A stretch of DNA of 64,000 nucleotides. Source: Aegilops tauschii subsp. strangulata. Lineage: Eukaryota; Streptophyta; Magnoliopsida; Poales; Poaceae. Numbering within the stretch: position 1 is the first letter of the stretch; each line of letters opens with the position of its first letter. The position numbers were made by a program, and so were the translations under genes. Below are positions 1 through 11,558 of this stretch, in pieces. The notes beneath the pieces were generated by a model. The model saw only the letters and a list, made by a program, of their open reading frames with translations, made no database searches and was not told the origin of the DNA. The stretch spans positions 327,511,294 through 327,575,293 of the forward strand of contig NC_053037.3 in assembly GCF_002575655.3 (NCBI RefSeq), in the 5' to 3' direction.

Positions 1-1954
1 CGTGAAGATTGAAAAAGTTTGAAAACATCAAAAGTATGAAACAATTGCTTGGCTTGTCATTGGGGTTGTGCATGATTTAAATATTTTGTGTGATGAAGAT
101 AGAGCATAGCCAGACTATATGATTTTGTAGGGATAACTTTCTTTGACCGTGTTATTTTGAGAAGACATGATTGCTTTGTTAGTATACTTGAAGTATTATT
201 ATTTTTATGTCAATATTAAACTTTTATCTTGAACCTTTCGGATCTAAACATTCATGCCACAATAAAGAAAATTACATTGAGAATTACGTTAGGTAGCATT
301 CCACATAAAAATTCTATTTTTATCATTTACCTACTCGAGGACGAGCAGGAATTAAGCTTGGGGATGCTTGATACGTCTCCAACGTATCTATAATTTTTGA
401 TTGTTCCATGCTATATTATATTCTGTTTTGGATGTTTAATGGGTTTTATTATAGACTTTTATATTATTTTTGGGACTAATCTACTAACCAAAGGCCCAGT
501 GCAAATTGCTGTGTTTTGCCTATTTCAGTGTTTCGCAGAAAAGGAATATCAAACGGAATCCAAACGGAATGAAACCTTTGGGAGAGTTATTTTTGAAACA
601 AACGCAATCCAGGAGACTTGGAGTGGACGTCAAGGAAGCAACGAGGCGGCCACGAGGTAGGGAGGCGCGCCCAGGCGGGTAGGCGCTCCCCCCACCCTCG
701 TGGGCCCCTCGTGGCTCCACCGACCTACTTCTTTCGCCTATATATACTCATATACCCTGAAAACATCCGAGAGCACCATGAAACCCTATTTCCACCGCCG
801 CAACCTTCTGTACCAGTGAGATCCCATCTTGGGGCCTTTTCCGGCGCTCCGCCGGAGGGGGAATCGATCATGGAGGGCTTCTACATCAACACCATAGCCT
901 CTCCGATGATGTGTGAGTAGTTTACCACAGACCTTCGGGTCCATAGTTATTAGCCAGATGGCTTCTTCTCTCTCTTTGGATCTCAATACAAAGTTCTCCT
1001 CGATTCTCTTGGAGATCTATTCGATGTAATTCTTTTTACGGTGTGTTTGTCAAGATCCGATGAATTGTGGGTTTATAATCAAGATTATCTATGAACAATG
1101 TTTGGTTCTTCTCTGAATTCTTATATGTATGATTTGATATCTTTGCAAGTCTCTTCGAATTATCAGTTTGGTTTGGCCTAGTAGATTGATCTTTCTTGCA
1201 ATGGGAGAAGTGCTTAGCTTTGTGTTCAATCTTGCGGTGTCCTTTCCCAGTGACAGCAGGGGCGGCAAGGCACGTATTGTATTGTTGCCATCGAGGATAA
1301 AAAGATGGGGTTTATATCATATTGCTTGAGTTTATCCCTCTACATCATGTCATCTTGCCTAATGCGTTACTCTGTTCTTATGAACTTAATACTCTAGATG
1401 CATGCTGGATAGCGGTCGATGTGTGGAGTAATAGTAGTAGATGCAGAATCGTTTCGGTCTACTTGTCGCGGACGTGATGCCTATATACATGATCATGCCT
1501 AGATATTCTCATAACTATGCGCTTTTCTATCAATTGCTCGACAGTAATTTGTTCACCCACCGTAGATTATGCTATCTTGAGAGAAGCCACTAGTGAAACC
1601 TATGGCCCTCGGGTCTATCTTCCATCGTATTATTTTCCTATCAATTTGCTATTTCTGCTGCCGTTTATTTTGCAATCTTTACTTTCCAATCTATATCATA
1701 AAAATACCAAAAATAGTTATCTTATTATCTCTATCAGATCTCACTTTTGCAAGTGGCCGTGAAGGGATTGACAACCCCTTTATCGTGTTGGTTGCAAGGT
1801 TGTTATTTGTTTGTGCAGGTACAAGGTGACTTGCGTGTAACCTCCTACTAGATTGATACCTTGGTTCTAAAAAACTGAGGGAAATACTTACGCTACTTTG
1901 CCACATCACCCTTTCCTCTTCAAGGGAAAACCAACGCATGCTCCAGAGGTAGCA
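1..1954 (+). mobile_element. 3' end of Athila-like Gypsy LTR retrotransposon (copy A1)
   Basis: Only the last 368 bp of internal DNA and the 3' LTR of this element are in the window. The internal part is the reverse complement of the PPT-proximal regions of A2 and A3 further right. A polypurine tract (AAGCTTGGGGATGCT, 354-368) abuts the LTR, which fixes the + orientation. No coding sequence is present. The right flank (1955 on) is the tail of Copia K1, so A1 lies in or next to K1. The TSD cannot be tested because the other end is outside the window. Confidence 0.9.
369..1954 (+). repeat. 3' LTR of A1
   Basis: The LTR begins TGATACGTCTCC and ends GAGGTAGCA, giving the TG...CA termini. It is 1586 bp, the same length as the 3' LTR of A3. 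A TATATATA box lies near 739-746. The same LTR type recurs in reverse at 15891, 31753, 38450 and 45482. Short ORFs inside it are chance. From memory it resembles wheat Gypsy LTRs of the Sabrina/WHAM/Sumana group, but I cannot confirm a family name. Confidence 0.9.
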
Positions 1955-3248
1955 ACTATGAGAACCAAGGGATTCTCCCACGGACATGTACCTGTGACAG
2001 CATTTGAGGTGCGAGGGAAGGGAAGAGGTCATATGTATTCTCAGAAGATTTTGAAGATAAATCGGTTTGAAGACATTGACCTCATAGTGCGAAGACATTC
2101 ACTTATTTGGTGAGAGTCGGTTCCAGATTTGTACGAATCCAAGAATAAGTACAAGTGAGGAATCTAACTACTTGTGAAGCATAAGTGATACTTGGCAAGA
2201 TATGAGATGCAGAAGAACAAATATCCAGTTTTGGAAGTTAAGAAACCACTTTTGGTTAAAGTGGATGGATCTGATGGATCAAAAAGGCAGTAAAAAGAAG
2301 ATTTAATTACCACACGAAGAACTGCTAGACGAAGTTGAGAGGGAGGCCGAGCAGTTCAATCTCCCGCACCCTAACTTGGCGGCGGAAGACACCTACGGCG
2401 CGCGCCGAGAGGACGAGGTCCGCGGCCAGCGTGAGGATGGCGTCGAAGAAGTCGCGGCAACTAAGCGCTTTGTCTCCGGCGTCGACGTGAGCTAGCGGAG
2501 GCGCTAGGGTTTGTGCGAGGTGGCGAGGTGGAAGAAGAGATTGTGACTGCGGTGAGTTGAGTATTTATAAGGAAAGGGACAGCACTACGTAATTACGCAG
2601 GTGCCCCTGGCGGTTCACATCTGAAGGACACGTGGCATGCATGCAACACATTGGAAGTTGTTCCATGTTCTGGCTTCTCCGGGTTTCAGGCAATAAGGAT
2701 TTAGCATTAAAACAGATTCAACTTTTGTCTCTGTATCTTCTGCTGACAAGGACGCAGAGAAGACATTCGACAGTTTCAATAGAATGCATATGATTTAGAT
2801 AGATAGAATCTGAGGTAGAAGCATAGGAGGGGATAGGGTCCGATCACATTCACTTAGATCAGAAGATTCAAACAAGAAGACATAGCTATAAGTGAATGCT
2901 GTAGAGGACAGAACACAAATATATGAATACATCAGTATTAGACCAAATCAACATTGTGAAGATAGACGCAAAAACAAATCAATGTTGAAGACAAACCAAA
3001 TGCGAAGACTCTGCAAATGTGACGCCAAATGAAACACTTCAAACAAAAGTTTGGTGGTGGCGTTACCCACCGTATAGGAAGTATTAGACCTAGACACGGC
3101 GCACAATTATCGTGGCGCTCCGAAGTCAAATTCCGCATTGATGTATTCACACTTAGAGTGTATGTCTTCATTGATTGAAGATATGCTTTACTTCGTGTGT
3201 TGCACATCTAAGTCATCAACATGCATAAGCGTTAGGATGTGTGTCCAA
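1955..3248 (-). other. 3' noncoding tail of Copia K1
   Basis: This stretch follows the end of the K1 pol reading frame on the minus strand. The part from about 3103 to 3248 matches K2 at about 32103-32248. Below 3103 K1 continues for over 1.1 kb, whereas K2 switches directly into LTR sequence. It includes a GC-rich island (about 2340-2530) with a promoter-like motif on the minus strand. I recognise no protein in it. It could be the long 3' region of a SIRE-type element or an unrelated joined segment. Confidence 0.55.
2504..2569 (-). promoter_or_regulatory. Promoter-like TATA box and leader, minus strand
   Basis: On the minus strand TATAAATA (2562-2569) is followed about 50 bp later by AAACCCTAG (2504-2512), a combination typical of plant core promoters and 5' leaders. 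GC-rich, open, codon-like sequence continues to about 2340. No start codon in good context is obvious. This is motif-based only. It could be a remnant LTR promoter or a captured gene 5' end. Confidence 0.35.
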
Positions 3249-6200
3249 TTACAGGACATTCGAGGATTCTAAGATATTTAGCTCACACCGCAACTTGCAA
3301 AACCTTTTCATCCAGGGGCTTTGTGAAGATATCTGCCAATTGCTCTTCAGTGTTGACATGAATGATATCAATATCTTCCTTCATGATATGGTCTCTGAGA
3401 AAGTGATGACTAATTTCAATGTGCTTTGTCTTCGAGTACTGAACTGGGTTGTTGGCAATCTTGATGGCGCTTTCATTGTCGCAGTAGAGTGGCACTTGCT
3501 TTAGATGAATGCCATAATCCTTGAGAGTTTGCTTCATCCAAAGAAGCTGAGCGCAGCAAGATCCAGCAGCAATGTATTCAGATTCAGCAGTGGAGAGAGA
3601 CACACAGTTCTGCTTCTTTGAAGACCAACACACAAGAGATCGTCCAAGAAAGTGACATGTGCCTGATGTGGATTTGTGATCAACCTTGTCACCAGCATAA
3701 TCAGCATCTCAGAATCCAACTAGATCAAACTCTGAGCCCTTTGGATACCATAATCCTAGTGTTGGGGTGTAAGCCAAATATCAAAGAATTCGCTTCACAG
3801 CTAAGTGATGTGATTCCTTTGGTGCCGCTTGGAACCGGGCACACATGCAAATGCTAAGCATGATATCTGGCCTAGATGCACATAAATTGAGTAAAGAACC
3901 AATCATGGAGCGGTATACCTTTTGGTCAAACTCTTTACCATTGTTGTCGGGGCCCAGGTGACTTTTGGTTGGCATTGGCGTTGAGTAACCTTTGCAGTCT
4001 TGCATTCCAAACTTCTTTAGGCAATCTTTGAGGTACTTCTCTTGAGATATGAAGATGTAGTTGCTCTGCTGACAAATTTGAAGACCAAGGAAGAACTTCA
4101 GCTCACCCATCATGGACATCTGATATTGCTCTTGCATCATGTGCCCAAACTCATCACTGTATCTTTTGTCAGTGCAGCCGAAAATAATGTCATCCACACA
4201 GATCTAGCACACAAACAGTTCACCATCGTATGTCTTCGTGAAGAGAGTGGGATCCAGGGAACCAGGTTTGAAGCCTTAGCTCTTCAGGAAGTCTTTGAGT
4301 GTGTCATACCAAGCACGAGGGGCCTGTTTGAGGCCATACAGTGCCTTGTTGAGCTTGTATACCATATCAGGATGTTTTGGATCTTCAAAGCCAGGTGGTT
4401 GTGCAACATACACTTCTTATTCAATCTTGCCGTTGAGAAAGACACTCTTCACATCCATTTGATACAGAAGTATGTTGTGATGGTTAGCACAGGCTAGCAG
4501 TATGCGAATGGCTTCAAGCCTAGCCACCGGAGCAAATGTTTCATCAAAGTCAATTCCTTCAATTTGAGTGTATCCTTGAGCAACGAGACGAGCCTTGTTT
4601 CTGACAACTTGACCATGCTCATCTTGTTTGGTGCGATAGATACATTTGGTGCCAATGATATTGTGCTTGCGAGGGTCAGGACGCTTGACTAATTCCCACA
4701 CATTGTTCAGCTCAAATTTTTGAAGCTCTTCTTGCATAGCTTGAATCCATTCAGGTTCCATGAAGGCTTCATCAACTTTCTTGGGTTCAGATATAGAGAC
4801 AAATGCAAAGTGCCCACAGGAATTTGCTACATGAGTTGCTTTTGGACGAGTTAGTGGACCAGGTGCATTGATGCTATCAATTATCTTCTCAATCTGTACT
4901 TCATTTGCAACACGAGGATGAACTGGACGGAGATTTTGCTCTTATTGACCATTGTCTTCTTCTTCAGCATTGGCTTCAGGCTGAGCAGTGTCTTCAGGTT
5001 GGTTTGATGCAGAAATGATAAGTTCTTCTTCAGCCTGTGTCTCTGAAGGTATGATTTCTCCAGTTCCCATACGCTTAATCGATTCACTAGGAGGGACTTC
5101 ATCTCGCACATTTGGCAGGTGCTCTCTTTGCGAGCCATTAGTCCCATCGAACCACATCCACAGTTTCAACCCCTTTATAGTGAAAGAGGTTGAAGTCTCT
5201 ATAGGAGTGCGAATCCTTTCTGTAACCAAGCATAAAACCTTCATGTGCTTTCGGTGCAAATTTTGAAGTGTGATGTGGATCTTTGATCCAGCACCTAGCA
5301 CCAAATACTCTGAAGTAACTGACATTTGGCTTCTTACCAGTTAGGAGCTCATTGGATGTCTTCTTCAGAAGCTTGTGAAGATAAACACGGTTGATGACGT
5401 GGCATGCAGTATCAATGGCTTCAGGCCAGAACTTCCTTGGAGTCTTATACTCATCAAGCATCGTCCGAGCCATCTCAATGAGTGTCCTATTCTTGCGCTC
5501 CACGATGCCATTCTGCTGAGGTGTGTATGGAGCAGAGAACTCATGAGTGATGCCCAATGTATCAAGATAAGTGTCGAGGCCGGTGTTCTTGAACTTTGTG
5601 CCGTTGTCACTTCTGATGTGCTTGATCTTGATGACATAGTTCCTCATGGCACGGTTGGCAAATCGTCTGAAGACATCCTGCACTTCATTCTTGTAGAGGA
5701 TTATATGCACCCATGTATATCTTGAATAATCATCAACAATGACGAAGCCATAGAGACAGGCAGTGGTAGTAAGAGTAGACTAATGAGTAGGGCCAAATAA
5801 GTCCATGTGAAGCAGCTCGAAGGGTTGAGATGTCGTCATGATTGTCTTCGAGGGATGATTGGCCCTAGTCATCTTTCCAGCTTCGCATGCACCACACAGA
5901 GGATCCTTCTTGAACTTGACGCCCTCGATGCCTACGACATGTTTCTTCTTCGCGAGAGTGTACAAGTTCCTCATGCCAGCATGCCCTAGCCTCCGATGCC
6001 AGAGCCAGCACTCTGAAGCTTTTGCTAGAAGACATACGGCCATCTGTGGTCGCGCTGAGAAATCTACCATGTACAAGTCGTCTTTTCGATACCCTTCAAA
6101 GACTAGAGATTTCTTAGACTCCATAAGCACAAGGCAACGATATTTTCCAAATATCACAATCATGTTCAAATCACAAAGCATTGAGACAGACATTAAGTTG

Positions 6201-6292
6201 AAACCAAGGGATTCAACAAGCATCACTTTATCCATGTGTTGATCCTTTGTGATTGCAACTCTACCTAGACCCAATACCTTGCTTTTACCAGT
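3249..6292 (-). pseudogene. pol: K1 pol remnant: integrase, reverse transcriptase, RNase H
   Basis: The minus strand encodes the integrase zinc-binding region (WHRRLGHAGM ... LCGACEAGK), the integrase core ([22 protein letters not shown]), Copia reverse transcriptase ([25 protein letters not shown]) and RNase H (STAESEYIA, ending ADIFTKP). Damage includes a TAG at 5780-5782, where K2 has Tyr, a 2-bp deletion near 5140, and further stops around 4940, 4416 and 4206. The RT active-site Tyr is changed so that YVDD reads CVDD (about 4188-4199). A 2-bp deletion near 3314 shifts the C-terminus. The 5' end is cut by element B. It cannot make a working polyprotein. Confidence 0.9.
6288..6292 (+). repeat. 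Left target-site duplication of element B
   Basis: CCAGT here pairs with CCAAT at 12158-12162, a 5-bp duplication with one mismatch. Joining the two flanks restores a reading matching the undisturbed sequence in K2 near 35290 and keeps PR and INT in one frame. Confidence 0.85.
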
Positions 6293-6909
6293 TGTCGGGG
6301 ATATACCCCGCGGTATGACCCGGACGGAAGTATGACCCGGCCGGACTTGGTGCTTCACTGATGACCCGCCGGGGGACTGACGACTCACGAGCCTGACGAC
6401 TCATGGATGGCCCCGATGGCGGGTCAGATAGAAACAAGGCCCAAGGCCCAGAAGGCCGGCTCACGTTTATGATGGGCCAGCTTAATAAGAAAGGGATGAC
6501 AAATGTTTCCTTTACGAGGAAGCAAGACCCGGACTTGTATTCAACTTGTAAGAAAAGATAGACTAGTCCTAGTCCTACTAGGACTCCACATGTAACCCCC
6601 CCCCCTCTAACTTATATAAGGAGGGGCAGGGCTCCCCAAGAGGGACGAGCAAGAAGAAACAATCTTTAGGGCAAGACACAAAGAGCCGGCCAACCCGGCG
6701 ACTCACTCATGAGCATAATGAGACCTAGCCACAAACATCATGTAGGGCTTTTACCGGATGATGTTTCCTGGGGCCCGAAGCTGTCTAAATTCTTGTCTTG
6801 TGTGTTGCGTCTCTCGTCCCGATCAACCCCTCTCAAGCTACCACATAGATGCGTTGGCCTCACGACTAAGTCCTCACACTAGGACATCTGTCGTGACAAT
6901 TCCACGACA
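6293..6909 (+). repeat. 5' LTR of element B
   Basis: It begins TGTCGGGGATATACC and ends TTCCACGACA, 617 bp. A TATATAA box lies at 6613-6619. A perfect 9-bp hairpin (AGTCCTAGT/ACTAGGACT, 6565-6585) sits upstream of it. Compared with the 3' LTR it has an extra ~17 bp near 6324, a local duplication containing GTATGACCCGG, and a longer C run near 6597. Confidence 0.9.
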
Positions 6910-6911
6910 GT

Positions 6912-6930
6912 TGGCGCCCACAGTGGGGCC
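6912..6930 (+). other. Primer binding site of element B
   Basis: TGGCGCCCACAGTGGGGCC starts two bases after the 5' LTR, the usual position for a tRNA primer site. The TGGCGCC start is common in plant Gypsy elements. I do not assign the tRNA. Confidence 0.7.
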
Positions 6931-9284
6931 TGCGCACGATGGTTTGAGTTCTTCGAGGGATCTCTCCTAGGGATCGAGAAGCTTGTAATCCTTCGGATGA
7001 ACCAGCTTGGAGGGATTTACATCAACTTTGCAAATCACTAGCCCAGATTCAAGATCTATGAGATTTAGGGTTCGAGAACAATTAAGGTTGCATCCGTGCG
7101 TCACCATAAGCCGCCGAAGAAAATTAGCCTCCGTTGTGCGCTGTGGTGCCGCTTTGTGGCGTACATTATTTATCACCTCTTGGCATTTGTATAAACATGC
7201 ACGCCTGATCATCTGCTAGGCTCATTCAACTACGTATGGCTGTGTATACGCACAAGTCCAGAGGAAATTCACTGCGGTGGCGGTAGACAAAACCAAGGCG
7301 TTTTGTGTTGGGATTTTTCTAGTTGAAGGCACAATTATCCAATCGGACTAGATGGAGTACTACTCCCTGGCGTAAAGACCGAGTTGTGCACTTTTTAAAT
7401 ACCCGTTTTGCTGCAAGGAGAGGCAAACCTACAAAGGCACGAGTTCCCTGGCCAATTATTGCCTCACGTGAAGGGCAAGACTGGTTCACTATTGCCAAAG
7501 TGATGTACATGGACAATACATCTACACTGCTGCCAAATTATCATCAATCTGAGAAGGGAAGGAGACCACGACAAGGGTTCGGACGGGAGTCAACCAAACT
7601 GACCGTGACCCGGAAACGAACGGGGACACGGCCTCTGTTGACGCACCGCAACAACTACGGCCGATGGCCGTTCCAACGCGAACCTGCCGTTTCACTAGTC
7701 GCAGGCCATCTTAAGCCGCCAAATTGCGTTGAGACGCCTCTGCCGTGTTAACGGGTCATCCGTTATCCGAACAAATCAGGTGATATCCATCCAAGTTTAT
7801 TTTTCTTAAACATATTATTTTTATCAAAAAACAATTACTTGGTCTATGGTATTTTTTCGCAGGATTATATTCGTTATAAAAAGGTATTGCAAAAGGGACG
7901 TGAGCAAATATTCTTTTTTGCACCGGCGATCGTTCTGCGCAAAGGGGCCGCCCCCGCTACATCAACACACACGATTGACTTATTGCCCGTGCCCATGGCC
8001 GACTTGCCTACGTCCGGGCCGTTTACCACGCCACGGCCGACTCCCGTCCGCACCGGCTTACAACACCACAGACGGCTCGCCCGTCCACTTTCGCGGACGG
8101 TTCACGCGTTCACACCGGCTTACAACGAGGAGGATAACTACTAGCCTGACGTATCAGGACAATTGTTCACTGCAAGAGCGATGGTCATGTCATGGACATC
8201 ATGCACTAGCATCTGACCCGCCATAATGATCAACGAATATCTATGCAAGCCACGGCCTCTGCGCCCAGTCCACATCAACACGACGCGGCTGGCTCACCCG
8301 CCTGCGCGGTTTACTGCGCCTGCGATTGACTCGCCCGTCCTCACCGGCTTACAATGCCGCGGCCGACTCATCTGTCTGTGCCACCTTTAATACCGTGGTC
8401 GTCTTTACCGTCTGTCTCTCGCGGTCTGGTCTATATCAACATACCGGGCCACACCTGTCTGCGTGAACTGATTATTGAATATGAGTAAGTCACTGCTTGG
8501 GAAGCCCGGTTTTCTTCCAACAGCTTGGAGGAAAATTATCATGTGTTATCAGCCACCGTCTGCACTGGACGGCTCAATGGGCAGGTGCACAAGTCGCCGC
8601 CACTACGGTTTGGTTAACTTCAAAACATCCAGTTGGAAGGAACCATTGGCCGAGTTGCTGACACGGCTCATATGGGATCCTTTATAACCCGCCGCAGTCA
8701 CCTCAACCTTCTATGGATTTACATCGTGTTATCAACACCAATGATATACACCTTATGTTATGGTCAATATGGAGAATCTCAAAGCCAACTCCTCGAGTCA
8801 TCTTGAGACTCGGGGGCTACAATGATATAACTCGGCAGCATTGGTCGGTTTCAATGCATTCAAGAACTCCGGGTCATTGGAGGGAAAAAATAATTCGGTC
8901 CCGGAGGCTACCGCCATATTGGTGAAAAGTTTAAAGGCCGTCAGAAAATTTCCGGCTTAAGAAGAAGGATTCAGGTTTAGATCCGGCTCAAGAGACTTGA
9001 CATCTCCCACAAAGCACTGAGGCTCTTAATATCTGGTTTAAAATCTGGTTCAAGGGAAATTTATCTGCCACAAGATTTTGAAGCTCTCACATCCGGTTCA
9101 AAATCCGGTTCAAGGTAAATTTGTCTATCACAAAGCTTTGAAACTCTCAATATCCGGTTTTTCCGGTTCAAAAAGAATTTATCTCTCGCAAAGTTCGAGT
9201 TCTCAGGAAAAATTAAAGGGACCAAAAAGGAGTCTGTTACAAAGCACCACCCAAACATAGGTACCTTGCTTTAATAACCATTGG
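6931..9284 (+). other. Internal noncoding region of element B, left part
   Basis: No protein family is recognisable. An open frame of 142 codons at 7323-7751 has no domain I know. Segments at 7940-8460 repeat phrases such as CGGCTTACAA and CCGCCCGTC. Segments at 9030-9180 repeat ATCCGGTTCAA and CACAAAG(C)TTTTGAA-like phrases. These look like decayed local repeats rather than genes. Confidence 0.6.
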
Positions 9285-9730
9285 GAGCTGATCGTATTCG
9301 AATTTAGCTTAACCCTTTTTGTGTGACCCTGATAGTATTCGAATCAGCGTCGTTAAATACTCTCATGATCACTAGGGGGCTTCCTGTTCAAACATAGGTC
9401 GTATTCGAACCAAAGAGAACATAGCTGTCGGTACCCTCTTGATCGGCACACTGCCGAGCTCACTAGGGGGCTTCTTGATCGTATTCGAATCATAGCTCAA
9501 CCCCTTTTGAGAACCGACGTGGATCGTATTCGAATCAGCGTCGTTAAACAACTCTTAAGGTCATTTGGGGGCTTCCTGTTCAAACATAGGTCGTATTCGA
9601 ACCAAAGAGAACATAGCTGTCGGTACCCTCTTGACCGGCAACGCCAAAGCCACTGGGGGCTATATGATCGTATTCGAATCTTAGCTTAACCCCTTTGGGA
9701 TGGTTTTCTGATCGTATTCGAATCAGAAGC
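9285..9730 (+). repeat. Dispersed GTATTCGAA repeats in element B
   Basis: Eight copies of GTATTCGAA(T/A/C)C, usually preceded by GATC, lie near 9292, 9334, 9400, 9480, 9524, 9588, 9668 and 9712. Longer blocks also repeat: the stretch at about 9378-9450 recurs at about 9568-9640. Spacing is uneven. This is an imperfect array inside the untranslated region of the element. Confidence 0.8.
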
Positions 9731-10429
9731 CTCAAAATTTTTGAAGTCTCTTTTTGCAAACAATTTTTTGGATTTTATTTGAAGTTCTTTTGATCATATC
9801 TGAAGTGTATATGAGTGGTTTCTATTTAACCCGGCTTGATTTTTGATGATAAATCGCCAGCTTATGACAATCATCATCTATGTGGAAGCATTGGCTTCTA
9901 AGGATTGGGTTATCGCCCTTACTGCACAGGTCATGTAAACCGGCAGTACAAATTCAATATCACAGTGGTTATATGTGAGATATTATGACCCGCCTTGCGG
10001 TAAACCGCCAAGGGATCTTGCGATATACTTGTGTGCAAGATAAGACTACATTTGGGTGGTTACCCGCCCTGGCTTTTGATATTAAGCCGCCAGGGCGTAT
10101 GTTGTTTAAACTCTATGCAGGATTTGCAGAACTGTGACTTATACAAATGCTTAAGTTCAAGCTCATCATTAAAATTGATGCTTCAAAATGATTATCCGTT
10201 CTGGATTTTCTCCAAGGCTATAAGCCGCCGGGTTCTAAAAATTCCGGCTTACAATGGAGGCGTATTAAATCGCCATCGGCCAAGAGCCGCCGGGTATTTA
10301 AACTCCTGATTTACTTATCAACAGATGAGGTATTCAAAATCGCTTTGGCGCAATGGCCATTATTTTATCAACGGATATGATTTGTTCTACAATGGAAGGA
10401 ATAGTCCCGAGTCGTTACAGGCTTACGAC

Positions 10430-11115
10430 CCGGCACTTGGGGGCTACATTATTCAAATTGATATAACATCGAATATGCTAGTCCCATGTTACTGCCAGCA
10501 TGTACCATGGCACTTGGGGGGCTAATGCAAAGTCATTTTTTGCTCAACTTATTGAAGACCCGACTCATCACATTCTAAATGAGCCGGCCCTTGGGGGGTT
10601 ACCAATTGCTCCTGTCAAACAATTCAAGGTACTCAAATTTTCATATATTATTGAAGGATCCACTACTCAATTGGTAAAGCACAAAGCTCTTAACCTCGTG
10701 GACGTGGGTTCAAGCCCCATGATGGGGGATTATATTATATGGTGTTATTTTCAATAAAGTATTTATAAAGTCCCAGCTCAATATTATCTTCTACTGAGCC
10801 GGCCCTTGGGGGCTACACGTTGCTGGTCAAGTTTACATGATCATATTTACAAAGTCCCTGTTCATTATTACATAATGACCCGGCCCTTTGGGGCTACACT
10901 GGTTGAAGTTTTTATGAGCATAAGGCAATTACAAGTCCCAGGTTGTTGCGAGCATGACAACCCGGCACTTAGGGGCTACATATGTGGAATATTCAGTTTG
11001 TGACTAATGATTGAGATGAATAACTTGGATTTCTTCAAGGTTGCAACACTTATATTGAAGCAAGTCTTAAGTTATCGCTATGTTCTCCTCTTAAGACTCG
11101 GGGGCTACATGTGAT
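10430..11115 (+). repeat. PPT-like GGGGGCTAC repeats in element B
   Basis: CGGCACTTGGGGGCTAC-like phrases recur near 10437, 10512, 10592, 10806, 10884, 10968 and 11098, with an earlier one at 8811. They resemble the polypurine tract that directly precedes the 3' LTR of element C (AGGGGCTAC at 26225-26233). They may be duplicated PPT-like segments; their function is unknown. Confidence 0.7.
10656..10728 (+). pseudogene. tRNA-Lys(CUU)-like sequence inside element B
   Basis: The 73-bp stretch has the length and layout of a tRNA. It shows a D-arm-like ACTCAATTGGTAAAGC, an anticodon loop GCTCTTAACC with CTT, and a T arm GTGGGTTCAAGCCCCAT. From memory it aligns without gaps to plant tRNA-Lys(CUU), with about 9 mismatches in the central 56 bases, mostly G to A. 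The B-box is near consensus and the A-box is weaker. The acceptor stem does not pair well, so I call it a pseudogene. Neither flank looks like a SINE. Confidence 0.6.
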
Positions 11116-11558
11116 ATGTATATATGGCAGAAAAAATCTTCAAATTATCAGTTTGGAGTAGACCAGATTAACTCGGTGTCTGCAACAATCATGACCCGGC
11201 ATCATTTGTTTATAACCCGACAATTTTGGCAATCATCGGCAAGATTTACATCTTTAAGCCGGCTGAATATTAGTTGAATATTTCAAGACCAATATTTTTG
11301 TCAAATCAGAGCATTGAAGGCCGACTCAAATGGATTATTTCTTATAATATTTTTTTACAAGAGCCAATGTCAGCAAATGGATTATGAAGCTGGCCTATTG
11401 ACCCGGATTTTCCAGGAGAAAATGTCAAGGACTTAAGGATGATCGGGTGCCGCTTACAAGAATATTTAACCCGGAGCGCAACCTGTCAAATTTGTTCTTG
11501 TGTTTGTTTTACAGGATCAGTTTAACATGGATAAATCCAAAATTAAACTGGGAGCTAA
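11116..11558 (+). other. Internal noncoding region of element B, right part
   Basis: This is AT-rich sequence with scattered CCCGGC/CCGGCT words and no reading frame of note. It ends in AAATTAAACTGGGAGCTAA immediately before the 3' LTR, which occupies the polypurine-tract position. Confidence 0.6.

Noticed and set aside
2435..2500. Small + strand ORF starting MASKKSRQLSALS
   Set aside because: Only 17 codons, opposite the promoter-like minus-strand module, with no supporting context.
7323..7751. 142-codon + strand ORF in element B as a gene
   Set aside because: No recognisable domain, unusual composition, and it lies among decayed repeats. I see no second copy to support it.
10600..10800. 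A tRNA-derived SINE
   Set aside because: The tRNA-like part has no recognisable SINE body, no A- or T-rich tail and no flanking duplication. It sits inside element B.
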